From positions 1 to 13,008 of the forward strand of contig JAITVW010000288.1 in NCBI GenBank assembly GCA_031285605.1: DNA of 13,008 nt, read 5' to 3'. Positions 1 through 5,436 of this stretch are shown here, piece after piece; position 1 is the stretch's first letter, and every line of letters begins with the position of its first letter. The stretch is from Fusobacteriales bacterium. Its GTDB lineage: Bacteria > Fusobacteriota > Fusobacteriia > Fusobacteriales > Leptotrichiaceae. The position numbers and the translations under genes are program-made. The notes beneath the pieces were generated by a model. It saw nothing but the letters and a program-made list of their open reading frames with translations. It was not told the origin of the DNA and ran no database searches.

Positions 1-450
1 ATGATTAGTTCAATACAGAATAGAGAACGGGTTTATTTCGATTTTATGTTAGAGGCCATTTTTATAAAAGCAGGATTTGTTCATGCTATACATCCATTTA
101 ATGATATGAATGGTAGAATATCACGTTTAGTAATGCAATATATTTTATTTTTTGAATTTTCATGTGGATACCCTCTATACTTTTCATTAGGATTAAAAAA
201 AGATACTAAAACTACTGAAAAATATCGAAAAGTTTCAAAATTATATAATAGAAACCAGAAAAGATGTTTTGATCATTATGTTTGGTTATTATCGGATATT
301 TTTATAAATGCTATAAAACAGATAAATGTTGAAATTTATAGAATAGAACCAATATATAAATCTTGGACAAATCAAACTAAGTTATCTGCGAAGACAAAGA
401 AAATGATAAAAAATTCATTTTATTATTATAGAAACTTATTTAAAGGCTAG
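1..450 (+). CDS. Fic-domain protein, C-terminal part (cut by left window edge)
   Basis: The visible 149 residues carry a Fic active-site motif, HPFNDMNGRISR, at residues 31-42. The family motif is HPFx(D/E)GNGRxxR: the catalytic His, the Phe, the acidic residue, Asn-Gly and both arginines are present, but the usual Gly before Asn is Met (residue 36). Fic enzymes typically transfer AMP or another nucleotide or phosphate moiety onto a hydroxyl side chain of a target protein; many are toxins or host-directed effectors. The rest is a Lys/Tyr-rich, probably helical tail with no motif I recognise. The frame is open from base 1, and a Fic fold normally has several helices before the motif, so the ATG at base 1 is probably internal and the gene starts outside the window. 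No inhibitory (S/T)xxxE(G/N) helix is visible; it could lie upstream or in another gene. Family assignment is fairly sure; target and activity are unknown. Confidence 0.8.
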   Translation: MISSIQNRERVYFDFMLEAIFIKAGFVHAIHPFNDMNGRISRLVMQYILFFEFSCGYPLYFSLGLKKDTKTTEKYRKVSKLYNRNQKRCFDHYVWLLSDIFINAIKQINVEIYRIEPIYKSWTNQTKLSAKTKKMIKNSFYYYRNLFKG

Positions 451-488
451 AAGGATAGTATTTTTATTTATGTAAGGAGGAATATATT

Positions 489-863
489 ATGAAGCAAATT
501 TGTAAAAATTGTGGTTTGGAATATGAAAGTCCTTTTGAAGAATATAAGTGTTATAACTGCAAGGAAGAAGAAAAGGATATGAATGAAAAGGTTAGATACC
601 AACTCATAGGTGATATAACTAAGATAATGGATGAGATATTAATAAATCCTTCCTTTTTTAAATTGACAGTCACTTCAGATATTGAGAATTTAAAAGCTAA
701 AATACGAGTTGAAGATGAGAAGAAGACATGGTTAAATAAAACAATAGAAATTAATATAAAAAGATCTAGAGATGATTTTGAATTTCTGAATGATTATAAG
801 GGAAAATTTATAAATATTTTCAGTGATAACTTTAAAAAAAACGAATATAAAAGCAGCCACTAA
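489..863 (+). CDS. Small zinc-ribbon protein of unknown function
   Basis: This 124-residue protein starts with two CxxC knuckles, C5-x2-C8 and C21-x2-C24, spaced as in a short zinc ribbon. About 100 charged, Lys/Asp/Glu-rich residues follow, with no hydrophobic segment, so it is probably cytosolic. The start is supported by AAGGAGG a few bases upstream of the ATG. The gene lies 38 bases after the Fic gene on the same strand with no terminator between, so the two may be co-transcribed. Its last codons and stop lie inside a terminator hairpin, and it overlaps the convergent minus-strand gene by 4 bases. The zinc knuckle suggests nucleic-acid or protein binding. A partner or regulator of the Fic protein is only a guess from position. 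Confidence 0.75.
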   Translation: MKQICKNCGLEYESPFEEYKCYNCKEEEKDMNEKVRYQLIGDITKIMDEILINPSFFKLTVTSDIENLKAKIRVEDEKKTWLNKTIEINIKRSRDDFEFLNDYKGKFINIFSDNFKKNEYKSSH

Positions 864-879
864 GGCTGCTTATTTTTTT
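852..879. terminator. Bidirectional intrinsic terminator between convergent genes
   Basis: A perfect 7-bp stem (AGCAGCC at 852-858 with GGCTGCT at 864-870) closes a 5-base loop. It is followed on the plus strand by seven T's (873-879). On the minus strand the stem is followed by a less regular T-rich run. Both convergent genes (stops at 861-863 plus and 860-862 minus) end in the loop, so the stem arms also encode their last residues. Confidence 0.85.
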
Positions 880-1087
880 GTATTATAACTTTTCCGTTGC
901 AATCTAATCTAGGTGTGAGTGAGTTTTTATATTTAAGATATTCTACACCTGTTTTTTGATCTATGAAAATTTTTACATTTTCATCTTTGATCTGACTATA
1001 TTTTTCACTATATTCTTCAATACGCGGAATAAAAATATAAAATATTCCTAACAGCAAAAATATGATTATGATGTTATTATTTTCCAT
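860..1087 (-). CDS. Small single-pass membrane protein with DUF6440-like C-terminus
   Basis: I place the start at the ATG at 1087 (75 residues), because GGAAGTG lies about 6 bases upstream of it. The open frame runs back to 1207, but that extension lies inside the upstream gene and has no ribosome site. Residues 5-20 are a run of Ile/Leu/Phe forming one membrane segment. The C-terminal part reads IDQKTGVEYL, then a short basic stretch, then LTPRLDCNGK. This resembles the 'VDKxTGVxYL ... LTPLLDxxGKP' pattern of small DUF6440-type proteins, which have no known function; the match is from memory. The start overlaps the end of the gene at 1077-1394 by 11 bases, so the two are probably translationally coupled. 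An N-in topology with the C-terminal tail outside the membrane is possible but not shown. Confidence 0.65.
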   Translation of the reverse strand: MENNNIIIIFLLLGIFYIFIPRIEEYSEKYSQIKDENVKIFIDQKTGVEYLKYKNSLTPRLDCNGKVIIQKNKQP

Positions 1088-1394
1088 TGCTTTCACTTCC
1101 AAATTGGAAATCAAAATATTGATTTTCAAGTTCTTCAAATAAATTGTTCTTAATATCATTTTCAAATGTTTGCATAATATTAATTTTCGTCGCAGGCATG
1201 AAATCACTTAAATTTTCGTCGCTGTAGTAACTTTTTAGTGAGTTACTTATAAAAGTATCGTCTAACGATAAAAAAGTTTCATATAGGCTGATTTTGAGTT
1301 TATAGCCTTTATATTCTGTTTTATTTAATTCTTTCATTATATCAGCGATCTTTTTAGATTTATTATATAATCTATTTAGTTTTTCTTTATTCAT
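1077..1394 (-). CDS. Hypothetical protein, 105 residues
   Basis: I do not recognise this protein. It is mostly polar and probably helical, begins with a Lys/Asn-rich stretch, and has no signal peptide, membrane segment, cysteines or clear catalytic motif. The C-terminal third is acidic and aromatic. The start is well supported: AAGGAGTG lies 8 bases upstream of the ATG on the minus strand. It is the first gene of a two-gene minus-strand unit with the DUF6440-like membrane protein, overlapping it by 11 bases. The unit converges on the Fic/zinc-ribbon pair. An inverted repeat (1424-1470) lies just upstream and overlaps a possible -10 (TATCAT, 1432-1427 on the minus strand), so control by a dimeric regulator is conceivable. 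The evidence that it is a real gene is the ribosome site, the coupled downstream gene and the lack of any competing frame. Confidence 0.65.
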   Translation of the reverse strand: MNKEKLNRLYNKSKKIADIMKELNKTEYKGYKLKISLYETFLSLDDTFISNSLKSYYSDENLSDFMPATKINIMQTFENDIKNNLFEELENQYFDFQFGSESNGK

Positions 1395-1423
1395 AAAAAT
1401 ATCACTCCTTGCATTTTTTTAAA

Positions 1424-1470
1424 AGAATGATAAAATCAGAGTTACTAAAGGTATGATTTTTAATCATTCT
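1424..1470. repeat. Imperfect inverted repeat upstream of minus-strand pair
   Basis: The left arm AGAATGATAAAATCA (1424-1438) pairs with 1454-1470 (TGATTTT, a 2-base bulge, then ATCATTCT), leaving a 15-base loop. It lies 30-76 bases upstream of the start codon at 1394 and overlaps a possible minus-strand -10. It could be an operator or an RNA hairpin. Only the pairing is seen. Confidence 0.55.
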
Positions 1471-1512
1471 TAGTAGGAAACTGGAAAGGTTTCTTTTTTT
1501 AATTTTGCCAAC

Positions 1513-1531
1513 ATTTTGCCGACGGCAAAAT
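1513..1531. repeat. Perfect inverted repeat ATTTTGCC/GGCAAAAT
   Basis: Two 8-base arms (1513-1520 and 1524-1531) flank the 3-base centre GAC. A third copy of ATTTTGCC lies just upstream at 1502-1509, so the same half-site occurs twice directly and once inverted within 30 bases. This is among the few GC-containing motifs in a very AT-rich spacer. It fits a protein-binding site or a recombination core, but neither is shown. Confidence 0.6.
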
Positions 1532-1533
1532 AT

Positions 1534-1571
1534 ATTTTCGTTTTCAGTAAAGAAAATTACGAAACGAAAAT
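1534..1571. repeat. 10-bp inverted repeat enclosing a smaller one
   Basis: Arms ATTTTCGTTT (1534-1543) and AAACGAAAAT (1562-1571) are perfect complements with an 18-base loop. Inside the loop GTAA (1547-1550) and TTAC (1557-1560) also pair. It starts 3 bases after the previous palindrome, so the two form a tandem of hairpins. There is no T tract after the stem, so it is not a standard terminator. Confidence 0.6.
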
Positions 1572-1663
1572 AAAAAGCAAAAAAAGTTAAAAGTTAACAA
1601 TTAATACGATTGTAAGCAAAAAAAATATAGTACTACAAATGATAGAAAAGTAAAGAAAATTAC
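1547..1663. repeat. Direct repeat of a 14-mer
   Basis: GTAAAGAAAATTAC occurs at 1547-1560 and again, identical, at 1650-1663, 103 bases apart. Each copy carries terminal GTAA/TTAC half-palindromes. Two copies of an AT-rich 14-mer in 600 AT-rich bases could be chance, but both copies fall in the palindrome-rich spacer. They could be regulator sites or traces of an integration event. Confidence 0.4.
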
Positions 1664-1769
1664 TAATAACAATCAATAAAAATTCAAATTTAATAATTAA
1701 TATACAGACAGTATGATTAGAAAATAAAAAAATCACATACAGTTCACAAAAATATGAGATAATATCATA

Positions 1770-1798
1770 TTGACAGATCAGTGATATGACCTATTTAT
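1770..1798 (+). promoter_or_regulatory. Candidate distal promoter with flanking inverted repeats
   Basis: A consensus -35, TTGACA (1770-1775), is followed after 16 bases by TATTTA (1792-1797). A 7-bp inverted repeat, AATATGA/TCATATT (1751-1757 and 1765-1771), abuts and slightly overlaps the -35. Another, AGCAGAT/ATCTGCT (1804-1810 and 1828-1834), lies at the expected transcript start. If active it would give a leader of about 155 bases before the gene at 1960. Confidence 0.35.
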
Positions 1799-1905
1799 AT
1801 TTAAGCAGATATTGATGATAATTTTAAATCTGCTGTTGTAATAGTTTGATTTACAGGTAAAAAAATATTGCGGAACAATTTTTATTTCTTATAGTACGAT
1901 AAAAA

Positions 1906-1934
1906 TTGAAATTTAACCATTAATATGGTATCAT
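1906..1934 (+). promoter_or_regulatory. Promoter for the 1960-2942 unit
   Basis: TTGAAA (1906-1911) and TATCAT (1929-1934) are separated by 17 bases, giving a start near 1941 and a leader of about 20 bases. The spacer contains a small inverted repeat, ACCAT-TAAT-ATGGT (1916-1929), that runs into the -10 and could serve as an operator. Confidence 0.55.
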
Positions 1935-1959
1935 TTATAAAAAATGTATGGAGTGAGGA

Positions 1960-2310
1960 ATGGCAGTAATAAAATTTCAAAAAAAGGAAGAACCAGAAAT
2001 TCTCTTTGGTATAAAACTTCCAGAGATAGTAAAAAACCTGTATTATGAAATAAAAAACAGAGACAGATTTCTTGCAGTGTTAAAGGAAACTTTTAATGTT
2101 AATGAGGATAGATATCTGAAAATAGTAAATGCCAGGGATTTGAAAGGGAATGATACTTTAATAGCAGTAATCTTTGATAATTTTTATTCAAAGAGAAATG
2201 TTACTAGATATGATTACGAAATAGAAGAATTTGATTTCAAAATTTATGAATTTGATTACAATTTAGAAGTTAACGTAGAAAAAATTATAGAGCAAAACCA
2301 TAAAAATTAG
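1960..2310 (+). CDS. Hypothetical protein upstream of the exported prolyl isomerase
   Basis: I do not recognise this 116-residue protein. It has no signal peptide, membrane segment or cysteines. Residues 1-60 mix basic and hydrophobic residues. Residues 85-105 are dominated by Asp/Glu with Tyr/Phe in an alternating, probably beta-strand pattern (YDYEIEEFDFKIYEFDY). It is likely a small cytosolic alpha/beta protein. The start is supported by GGAGTGAGGA just upstream and a promoter at 1906-1934. It is the first gene of a two-gene unit, with 20 bases to the cyclophilin gene and no terminator between, so the two are probably made together. No functional link to protein folding is visible in its sequence. 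Confidence 0.75.
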   Translation: MAVIKFQKKEEPEILFGIKLPEIVKNLYYEIKNRDRFLAVLKETFNVNEDRYLKIVNARDLKGNDTLIAVIFDNFYSKRNVTRYDYEIEEFDFKIYEFDYNLEVNVEKIIEQNHKN

Positions 2311-2330
2311 TTTTTAGGAGGAAAAAGAAA

Positions 2331-2942
2331 ATGAAAAAAATTTTAGTGATACTTGCATTATTTATGCTTTCAATATCCAGCTTTTCATTTGGATGGTTTA
2401 AAAGCAATAAACCAAAAAATTACAGCTTAGAAGCAACTATAAGAACGAATAAAGGTGACATAAACGTATTTTTATATCCGGAAGCAGCCCCTTTAACGGT
2501 ATTAAACTTTGTAAATCTTTCAAGAAGAGGATTTTATAACGGATTGACTTTTCACAGAGTACTGCCGAATACACTCGTTCAGGGCGGAGATCCGAATGGT
2601 GACGGAACAGGAGGGCCTGGTTACACATTTGATGATGAAATAGTAAAATGGCTGAATTTTGATGATCCCGGAATGCTGGCAATGGCAAATTCAGGACCAA
2701 ACACAAACGGAAGTCAGTTTTTTATAACAGTAAATCCTTTGGATCAGTTAAACGGAAAATACACTATTTTCGGCGAACTAAAGACAAGAGCGGATTTAAG
2801 TGTTTTGAAAACAATAAGACAGAGTGATGTAATTAACAGTATAGAGATAAGAGGAAAAGACTATGAAGAGTTCCTGATGCTTTATGCAAATCAGCTGGAT
2901 GAATGGAATACGGCACTAAATGAAAAATTTAGACAGCAATAA
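2331..2942 (+). CDS. Exported cyclophilin-type peptidyl-prolyl cis-trans isomerase
   Basis: The protein catalyses cis-trans isomerisation of Xaa-Pro bonds and so helps proteins fold, here probably in the periplasm. Residues 1-21 form a signal peptide (MKKI, a Leu/Ile/Phe core, then Ser/Phe-Gly); no lipobox Cys is seen. The cyclophilin domain covers about residues 33-175: FHRV with the catalytic Arg76, the VQGGDP block with Gln84, and GPNTNGSQFFIT (122-133). The LDGKHTVFG segment of the family is LNGKYTIFG here, with Tyr in place of the usual His. The last 30 residues are an acidic, aromatic, probably helical extension. Its 203 residues match periplasmic single-domain bacterial cyclophilins. 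The ribosome site AGGAGG precedes ATG, and a strong terminator follows directly. The specific symbol (ppiA, ppiB) cannot be settled from sequence alone. Confidence 0.93.
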   Translation: MKKILVILALFMLSISSFSFGWFKSNKPKNYSLEATIRTNKGDINVFLYPEAAPLTVLNFVNLSRRGFYNGLTFHRVLPNTLVQGGDPNGDGTGGPGYTFDDEIVKWLNFDDPGMLAMANSGPNTNGSQFFITVNPLDQLNGKYTIFGELKTRADLSVLKTIRQSDVINSIEIRGKDYEEFLMLYANQLDEWNTALNEKFRQQ

Positions 2943-2948
2943 TATACA

Positions 2949-2973
2949 GGGTGTAAGTTATTACACCCTTTTT
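2949..2973 (+). terminator. Intrinsic terminator after prolyl isomerase gene
   Basis: A perfect 8-bp stem (GGGTGTAA at 2949-2956, TTACACCC at 2961-2968) with loop GTTA is followed by five T's. It starts 7 bases after the stop codon. Confidence 0.92.
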
Positions 2974-3197
2974 GTATGCTGTAAAAAATAGAATAATAAA
3001 AAATAATGCTTTGGCAGAAAATAATATATAACATGAATAATACTGAATATATGGAAACTAGATAGAAGGTCTTTTTGAAAATTGCATTTGGTTAATTTTT
3101 AGAACTGTAGTATCAGAGCCATACAACAGAAAATTATATGGTAAATCTTTTGGGATCCGGTTCCCGAAACAGTCCGGCGAAATGTTCAGAAAATCCC
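2974..3197. other. Intergenic stretch with two hairpins, no gene seen
   Basis: There is no credible open frame here. The most structured part is a hairpin at 3148-3169: TTTTGGGA pairs with TCCCGAAA (8 bp, one G-T pair) around loop TCCGGT. It sits in a local GC-rich patch that also contains CCGG twice and is unlike its surroundings. A smaller hairpin (CCATA 3119-3123 with TATGG 3137-3141) lies just upstream. Both end before the rpmE2 promoter, so they are not part of its leader. They could belong to an unannotated small RNA, or be upstream regulatory DNA. Confidence 0.45.
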
Positions 3198-3226
3198 TTG
3201 AAAAAAAAAAAAACATATGATACAAT
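3198..3226 (+). promoter_or_regulatory. Promoter for rpmE2
   Basis: TTGAAA (3198-3203) and TACAAT (3221-3226) are separated by exactly 17 bases, with an A-rich spacer. The expected start near 3233 gives a leader of about 39 bases. I see no clear Zur-type palindrome, although zinc control is common for this L31 paralogue in other bacteria. Confidence 0.7.
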
Positions 3227-3271
3227 AATACGAACTATGAAAATTTTAAAATGTTGGAAAGGAGTACAAGG

Positions 3272-3514
3272 ATGAGAAAAGATATACATCCAGATTACAG
3301 ATTAGTGGTTTTTGAAGATACTAGCAATGGATTTAAATTTTTAACAAAATCTACAAAGGCGACAAGAGAAACAACTGTTTGGGAAGACGGTAAAGAATAC
3401 CCGGTTGTTAAAGTTGCTACAAGCTCTACATCACATCCATTCTATACAGGAAAATCTAAATTTGTTGATGAAACTGGAAGAGTTGATAAATTTAAGAAAA
3501 AATATAATTTATAA
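3272..3514 (+). CDS. rpmE2: Ribosomal protein L31, type B (zinc-free form)
   Basis: This is a component of the large ribosomal subunit, at the subunit interface near the central protuberance. The 80 residues begin [10 protein letters not shown] and include the [11 protein letters not shown] segment (about 49-59) and the basic VDKFKKKYN tail, all typical of L31. The protein has no cysteines, so it is the C-minus (type B) paralogue, which does not bind zinc. The frame opens earlier at 3251, but the ATG at 3272 is chosen because AAAGGAG (3258-3264) sits 7 bases upstream and the family starts here. It is a single gene with its own promoter and terminator. In species with both L31 forms, the zinc-free form replaces the zinc form in zinc shortage; whether a zinc form exists elsewhere in this genome cannot be seen. 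Confidence 0.95.
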   Translation: MRKDIHPDYRLVVFEDTSNGFKFLTKSTKATRETTVWEDGKEYPVVKVATSSTSHPFYTGKSKFVDETGRVDKFKKKYNL

Positions 3515-3518
3515 TAAA

Positions 3519-3560
3519 CAGAGGGAGCTATTAGGTGTAATAGTAATCTCTGCTTTTTTT
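3519..3560 (+). terminator. Intrinsic terminator or attenuator between rpmE2 and upp
   Basis: An outer stem CAGAG/CTCTG (3519-3523 and 3548-3552) encloses an internal loop and an inner stem CTATTA/TAATAG (3528-3533 and 3538-3543). C and then seven T's follow (3554-3560). It probably ends rpmE2 transcription. Two TATAAT hexamers (3503-3508, 3510-3515) lie just upstream; if either is a -10 for upp, this hairpin would sit at the start of the upp leader and act as an attenuator. Confidence 0.7.
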
Positions 3561-3590
3561 ATGAAAATACAATGAGGGAGTGAAATATAA

Positions 3591-4214
3591 ATGTCTGTTA
3601 TCGAAATAAAACATCCGTTAATAGAGCATAAACTGACTAATCTAAGAAATAAATATACAGATACCAAGTTATTCAGAGAGAGCTTAAATGAAATAGCAGG
3701 TTTAATGACTTATGAAGCTACAAAAGATTTGGAAGTAAAGGAAGTGGAAACAGAAACTCCGCTTCAGATGACAATAACAAAGGTTTTGAGCCAGCCGGTA
3801 ACTTTGGTTCCCATATTAAGAGCAGGACTGGGAATGGTAGAGGGAATACTTCAGTTTGTCCCTACTGCAAAAGTAGGACATTTAGGGGTATACAGAAATG
3901 AAGAAACTCTTGAACCTGTTTATTATTACGCAAAAATGCCTTCAAATGTGGCAGAAAGCAAGGTTCTGATAGTAGATCCCATGCTGGCGACAGGAGGCTC
4001 AGTTAATTATACTATAGATTATCTGAAAGGAGCCGGTGTAAGCAGCATATCATTTTTATGTATAATAGCTGCTCCTGAAGGAATAGCAAAAGTAGTGGAA
4101 AGACATCCTGACGTGGATATATATGCAGCATGTATAGACGAAGGATTAAATGAACATGCATATATATATCCGGGACTCGGGGATGCCGGCGACAGAATTT
4201 TCGGGACTAAGTAA
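3591..4214 (+). CDS. upp: Uracil phosphoribosyltransferase
   Basis: The enzyme makes UMP from uracil and PRPP (pyrimidine salvage, cytosolic). The 207 residues are family length. Landmarks in order: [12 protein letters not shown] (8-19), [11 protein letters not shown] (72-82), YYAKMP (112-117), the PRPP-binding loop [13 protein letters not shown] (125-137), and the uracil-binding C-terminus [13 protein letters not shown] (194-206). GGGAGTG upstream of the ATG is the ribosome site. The gene is flanked by terminators, so it is probably transcribed alone. Its promoter is not clear: TATAAT hexamers at 3503-3515 have no good -35. Read-through from rpmE2 is another possibility. Confidence 0.97.
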   Translation: MSVIEIKHPLIEHKLTNLRNKYTDTKLFRESLNEIAGLMTYEATKDLEVKEVETETPLQMTITKVLSQPVTLVPILRAGLGMVEGILQFVPTAKVGHLGVYRNEETLEPVYYYAKMPSNVAESKVLIVDPMLATGGSVNYTIDYLKGAGVSSISFLCIIAAPEGIAKVVERHPDVDIYAACIDEGLNEHAYIYPGLGDAGDRIFGTK

Positions 4215-4250
4215 AAAAGACACCTGAATTTAAAGAAAAAATATATGGAA

Positions 4251-4288
4251 AAAGGGACTAAACTCCGGTCCCTTTCGTCTGTTTTTTT
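4251..4288 (+). terminator. Intrinsic terminator after upp
   Basis: A perfect 8-bp stem (AAAGGGAC at 4251-4258, GTCCCTTT at 4268-4275) with a 9-base loop is followed, after six bases, by seven T's (4282-4288). It begins 36 bases after the upp stop. Confidence 0.8.
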
Positions 4289-4364
4289 GAAAAAAATACT
4301 ATCCGGAGAATATAATAAATTTTTATAAAACCTGCAAACTGTTAATATATAACTATTTATCAAC

Positions 4365-4470
4365 AGATAATAAAAATTTATAATTATCTCTGAAAAAAAT
4401 ATGCTATACTAAAATAATGATATCGGTGTAATGTCCTTTTTATTTTTACTTAAATGATATTAAAAATAAA
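4365..4470 (+). promoter_or_regulatory. Promoter region and leader of the rfaE2-ackA operon
   Basis: An extended -10, TGC-TATACT (4402-4410), predicts a start near 4417 and a leader of about 85 bases. No good -35 is seen, as expected for an extended -10 promoter. An inverted repeat AGATAAT/ATTATCT (4365-4371 and 4383-4389) covers the -35 position and may be an operator. The leader contains a perfect 10-bp A/T-only hairpin (4439-4448 with 4461-4470), which is weak because it has no G-C pairs. GAGGAGT follows near 4491 for the first gene. Confidence 0.5.
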
Positions 4471-4502
4471 CAGAATATTATATCGAAAAAGAGGAGTTTG
4501 GA

Positions 4503-4994
4503 ATGAGAAATTTACTGGACAGGGAAAATGTGGAAAAGTTTATTTCCGATTTAAAAAACCAGAATAAAAAAGTAGTTTTTACAAATGGTGTGTTTGATAT
4601 ACTGCATGTGGGGCATCTTACATATCTGGAAGAGGCAAAATCATTCGGAAATATTCTGATAGTGGGAATAAACAGCGATTCATCAGTAAAGGTAAATAAA
4701 GGAGACAAAAGACCGATAAACAGCGAACAAGACAGGGTAAAAATGATACTTGGACTGAAACCTGTCGATTATGCTGTTATTTTTGACGAAAAAACTCCTG
4801 TGGAAATAATAGGGAAAATCAAACCGGATATTCATATAAAAGGCGGGGATTATAAAAAAGAAGAGCTGCCCGAGACTGAAATAGTGGAGAAAAACGGCGG
4901 AACCGTGGAAATTTTGTCTTTTGTGGATAATAAATCTACTACGGGAGTAATAGAAAAAATATTGGATGTTTATGGGAGTAAGAATGGAAAGTAA
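4503..4994 (+). CDS. rfaE2: D-glycero-beta-D-manno-heptose 1-phosphate adenylyltransferase
   Basis: The enzyme joins heptose-1-phosphate and ATP to give ADP-heptose for the inner core of LPS. It has the nucleotidyltransferase fold: TNGVFDILHVGH (27-38) with the HxGH signature HVGH, NSDSSVK (57-63), KGGDY (113-117) and the STTGVIEKI end motif (145-153). At 163 residues it matches a stand-alone RfaE2 (HldE C-terminal domain); the ribokinase-like kinase half is absent and must be encoded elsewhere if the pathway works. GAGGAGT precedes ATG. It is the first gene of a tight operon, overlapping tsaE by 11 bases. Presence of this gene implies an outer membrane with heptose-containing LPS or another ADP-heptose use. 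A related cytidylyltransferase with another substrate cannot be excluded, but KGGDY and STT strongly favour RfaE2. Confidence 0.92.
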   Translation: MRNLLDRENVEKFISDLKNQNKKVVFTNGVFDILHVGHLTYLEEAKSFGNILIVGINSDSSVKVNKGDKRPINSEQDRVKMILGLKPVDYAVIFDEKTPVEIIGKIKPDIHIKGGDYKKEELPETEIVEKNGGTVEILSFVDNKSTTGVIEKILDVYGSKNGK

Positions 4995-5436
4995 AGTTTT
5001 GACTTTTGAAGAACTGGACAAACTTGCGGAAAATATTGCGCGGATATTAAAAAAAGGTGACAGTCTTGCACTGATTGGCGATCTGGGAACAGGAAAAACC
5101 ACTTTTACCAAGAATATCTGCAGATATTTTAACATTACCGAAAATGTAAAAAGCCCTACTTTTAATTATGTTATAGAATATAATTCGGGTGATATTCCGA
5201 TATATCATTTCGATGTATACAGACTGGAAGAGGCATCGGAAATATATGATATAGGCTATGAAGATTATCTTGGCGGGGAAGGAATATCCATTATAGAATG
5301 GGCTGATAAAATATCGGACGAGCTTCCGGAAGGTACTCTTTTTTTAGAACTGGTCTATGATACTGAAAGAACAAGAAAAGTATCGGTATATAAATTAATA
5401 AATGGAGAAAAAAAATATGTTGATATTGGGAATTAG
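4984..5436 (+). CDS. tsaE: tRNA threonylcarbamoyladenosine biosynthesis ATPase TsaE
   Basis: TsaE is the small P-loop ATPase that works with TsaB and TsaD to put the threonylcarbamoyl group on A37 of ANN-decoding tRNAs (t6A). The 150 residues show the Walker A GDLGTGKTT (32-40), SPTF (57-60), HFDVYRL (75-81) and IIEWADK (103-109), all family signatures. The frame is open from an ATG at 4966, but the ATG at 4984 is chosen: GGAG (4975-4978) lies 5 bases upstream and the protein then starts at family length. It overlaps rfaE2 by 11 bases and tsaB by 20, so the three are probably translated in a coupled way. Confidence 0.96.
   Translation: MESKVLTFEELDKLAENIARILKKGDSLALIGDLGTGKTTFTKNICRYFNITENVKSPTFNYVIEYNSGDIPIYHFDVYRLEEASEIYDIGYEDYLGGEGISIIEWADKISDELPEGTLFLELVYDTERTRKVSVYKLINGEKKYVDIGN

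Larger units (their letters stand above)
1395..1959. other. Gene-free, palindrome-rich AT-rich spacer
   Basis: No convincing open frame, tRNA or known RNA gene is seen in these 565 bases. The region holds several separate inverted repeats (listed individually), a repeated 14-mer and two candidate plus-strand promoters near its right end. A weak hairpin with GAAAC/GTTTC arms (1477-1481 and 1489-1493), followed by a run of T's up to 1500, could terminate plus-strand transcripts, although no gene feeds into it. The stretch marks the change from accessory minus-strand genes to the housekeeping plus-strand genes. Confidence 0.6.

Noticed and set aside
860..1207. Longer 115-residue version of the DUF6440-like protein
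   Set aside because: The first 40 residues overlap the upstream gene in another frame and lack a ribosome site; the ATG at 1087 has GGAAGTG upstream and begins just before the membrane segment.
1495..1665. CRISPR array
   Set aside because: The repeated elements are short, only two or three copies, and unevenly spaced; there are no regular spacers or cas genes.
4417..4502. Riboswitch in the rfaE2 leader
   Set aside because: The only hairpin has A-T pairs alone, and no known riboswitch core motif is visible in this 85-base leader.
4966..4983. Earlier ATG starts for tsaE (4966, 4972)
   Set aside because: They have no ribosome site, while GGAG at 4975-4978 fits the ATG at 4984 and family length.
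4683..5135. Minus-strand open frame of 150 codons opposite rfaE2 and tsaE
   Set aside because: It covers the antisense of two conserved genes and shows no family motif or ribosome site.
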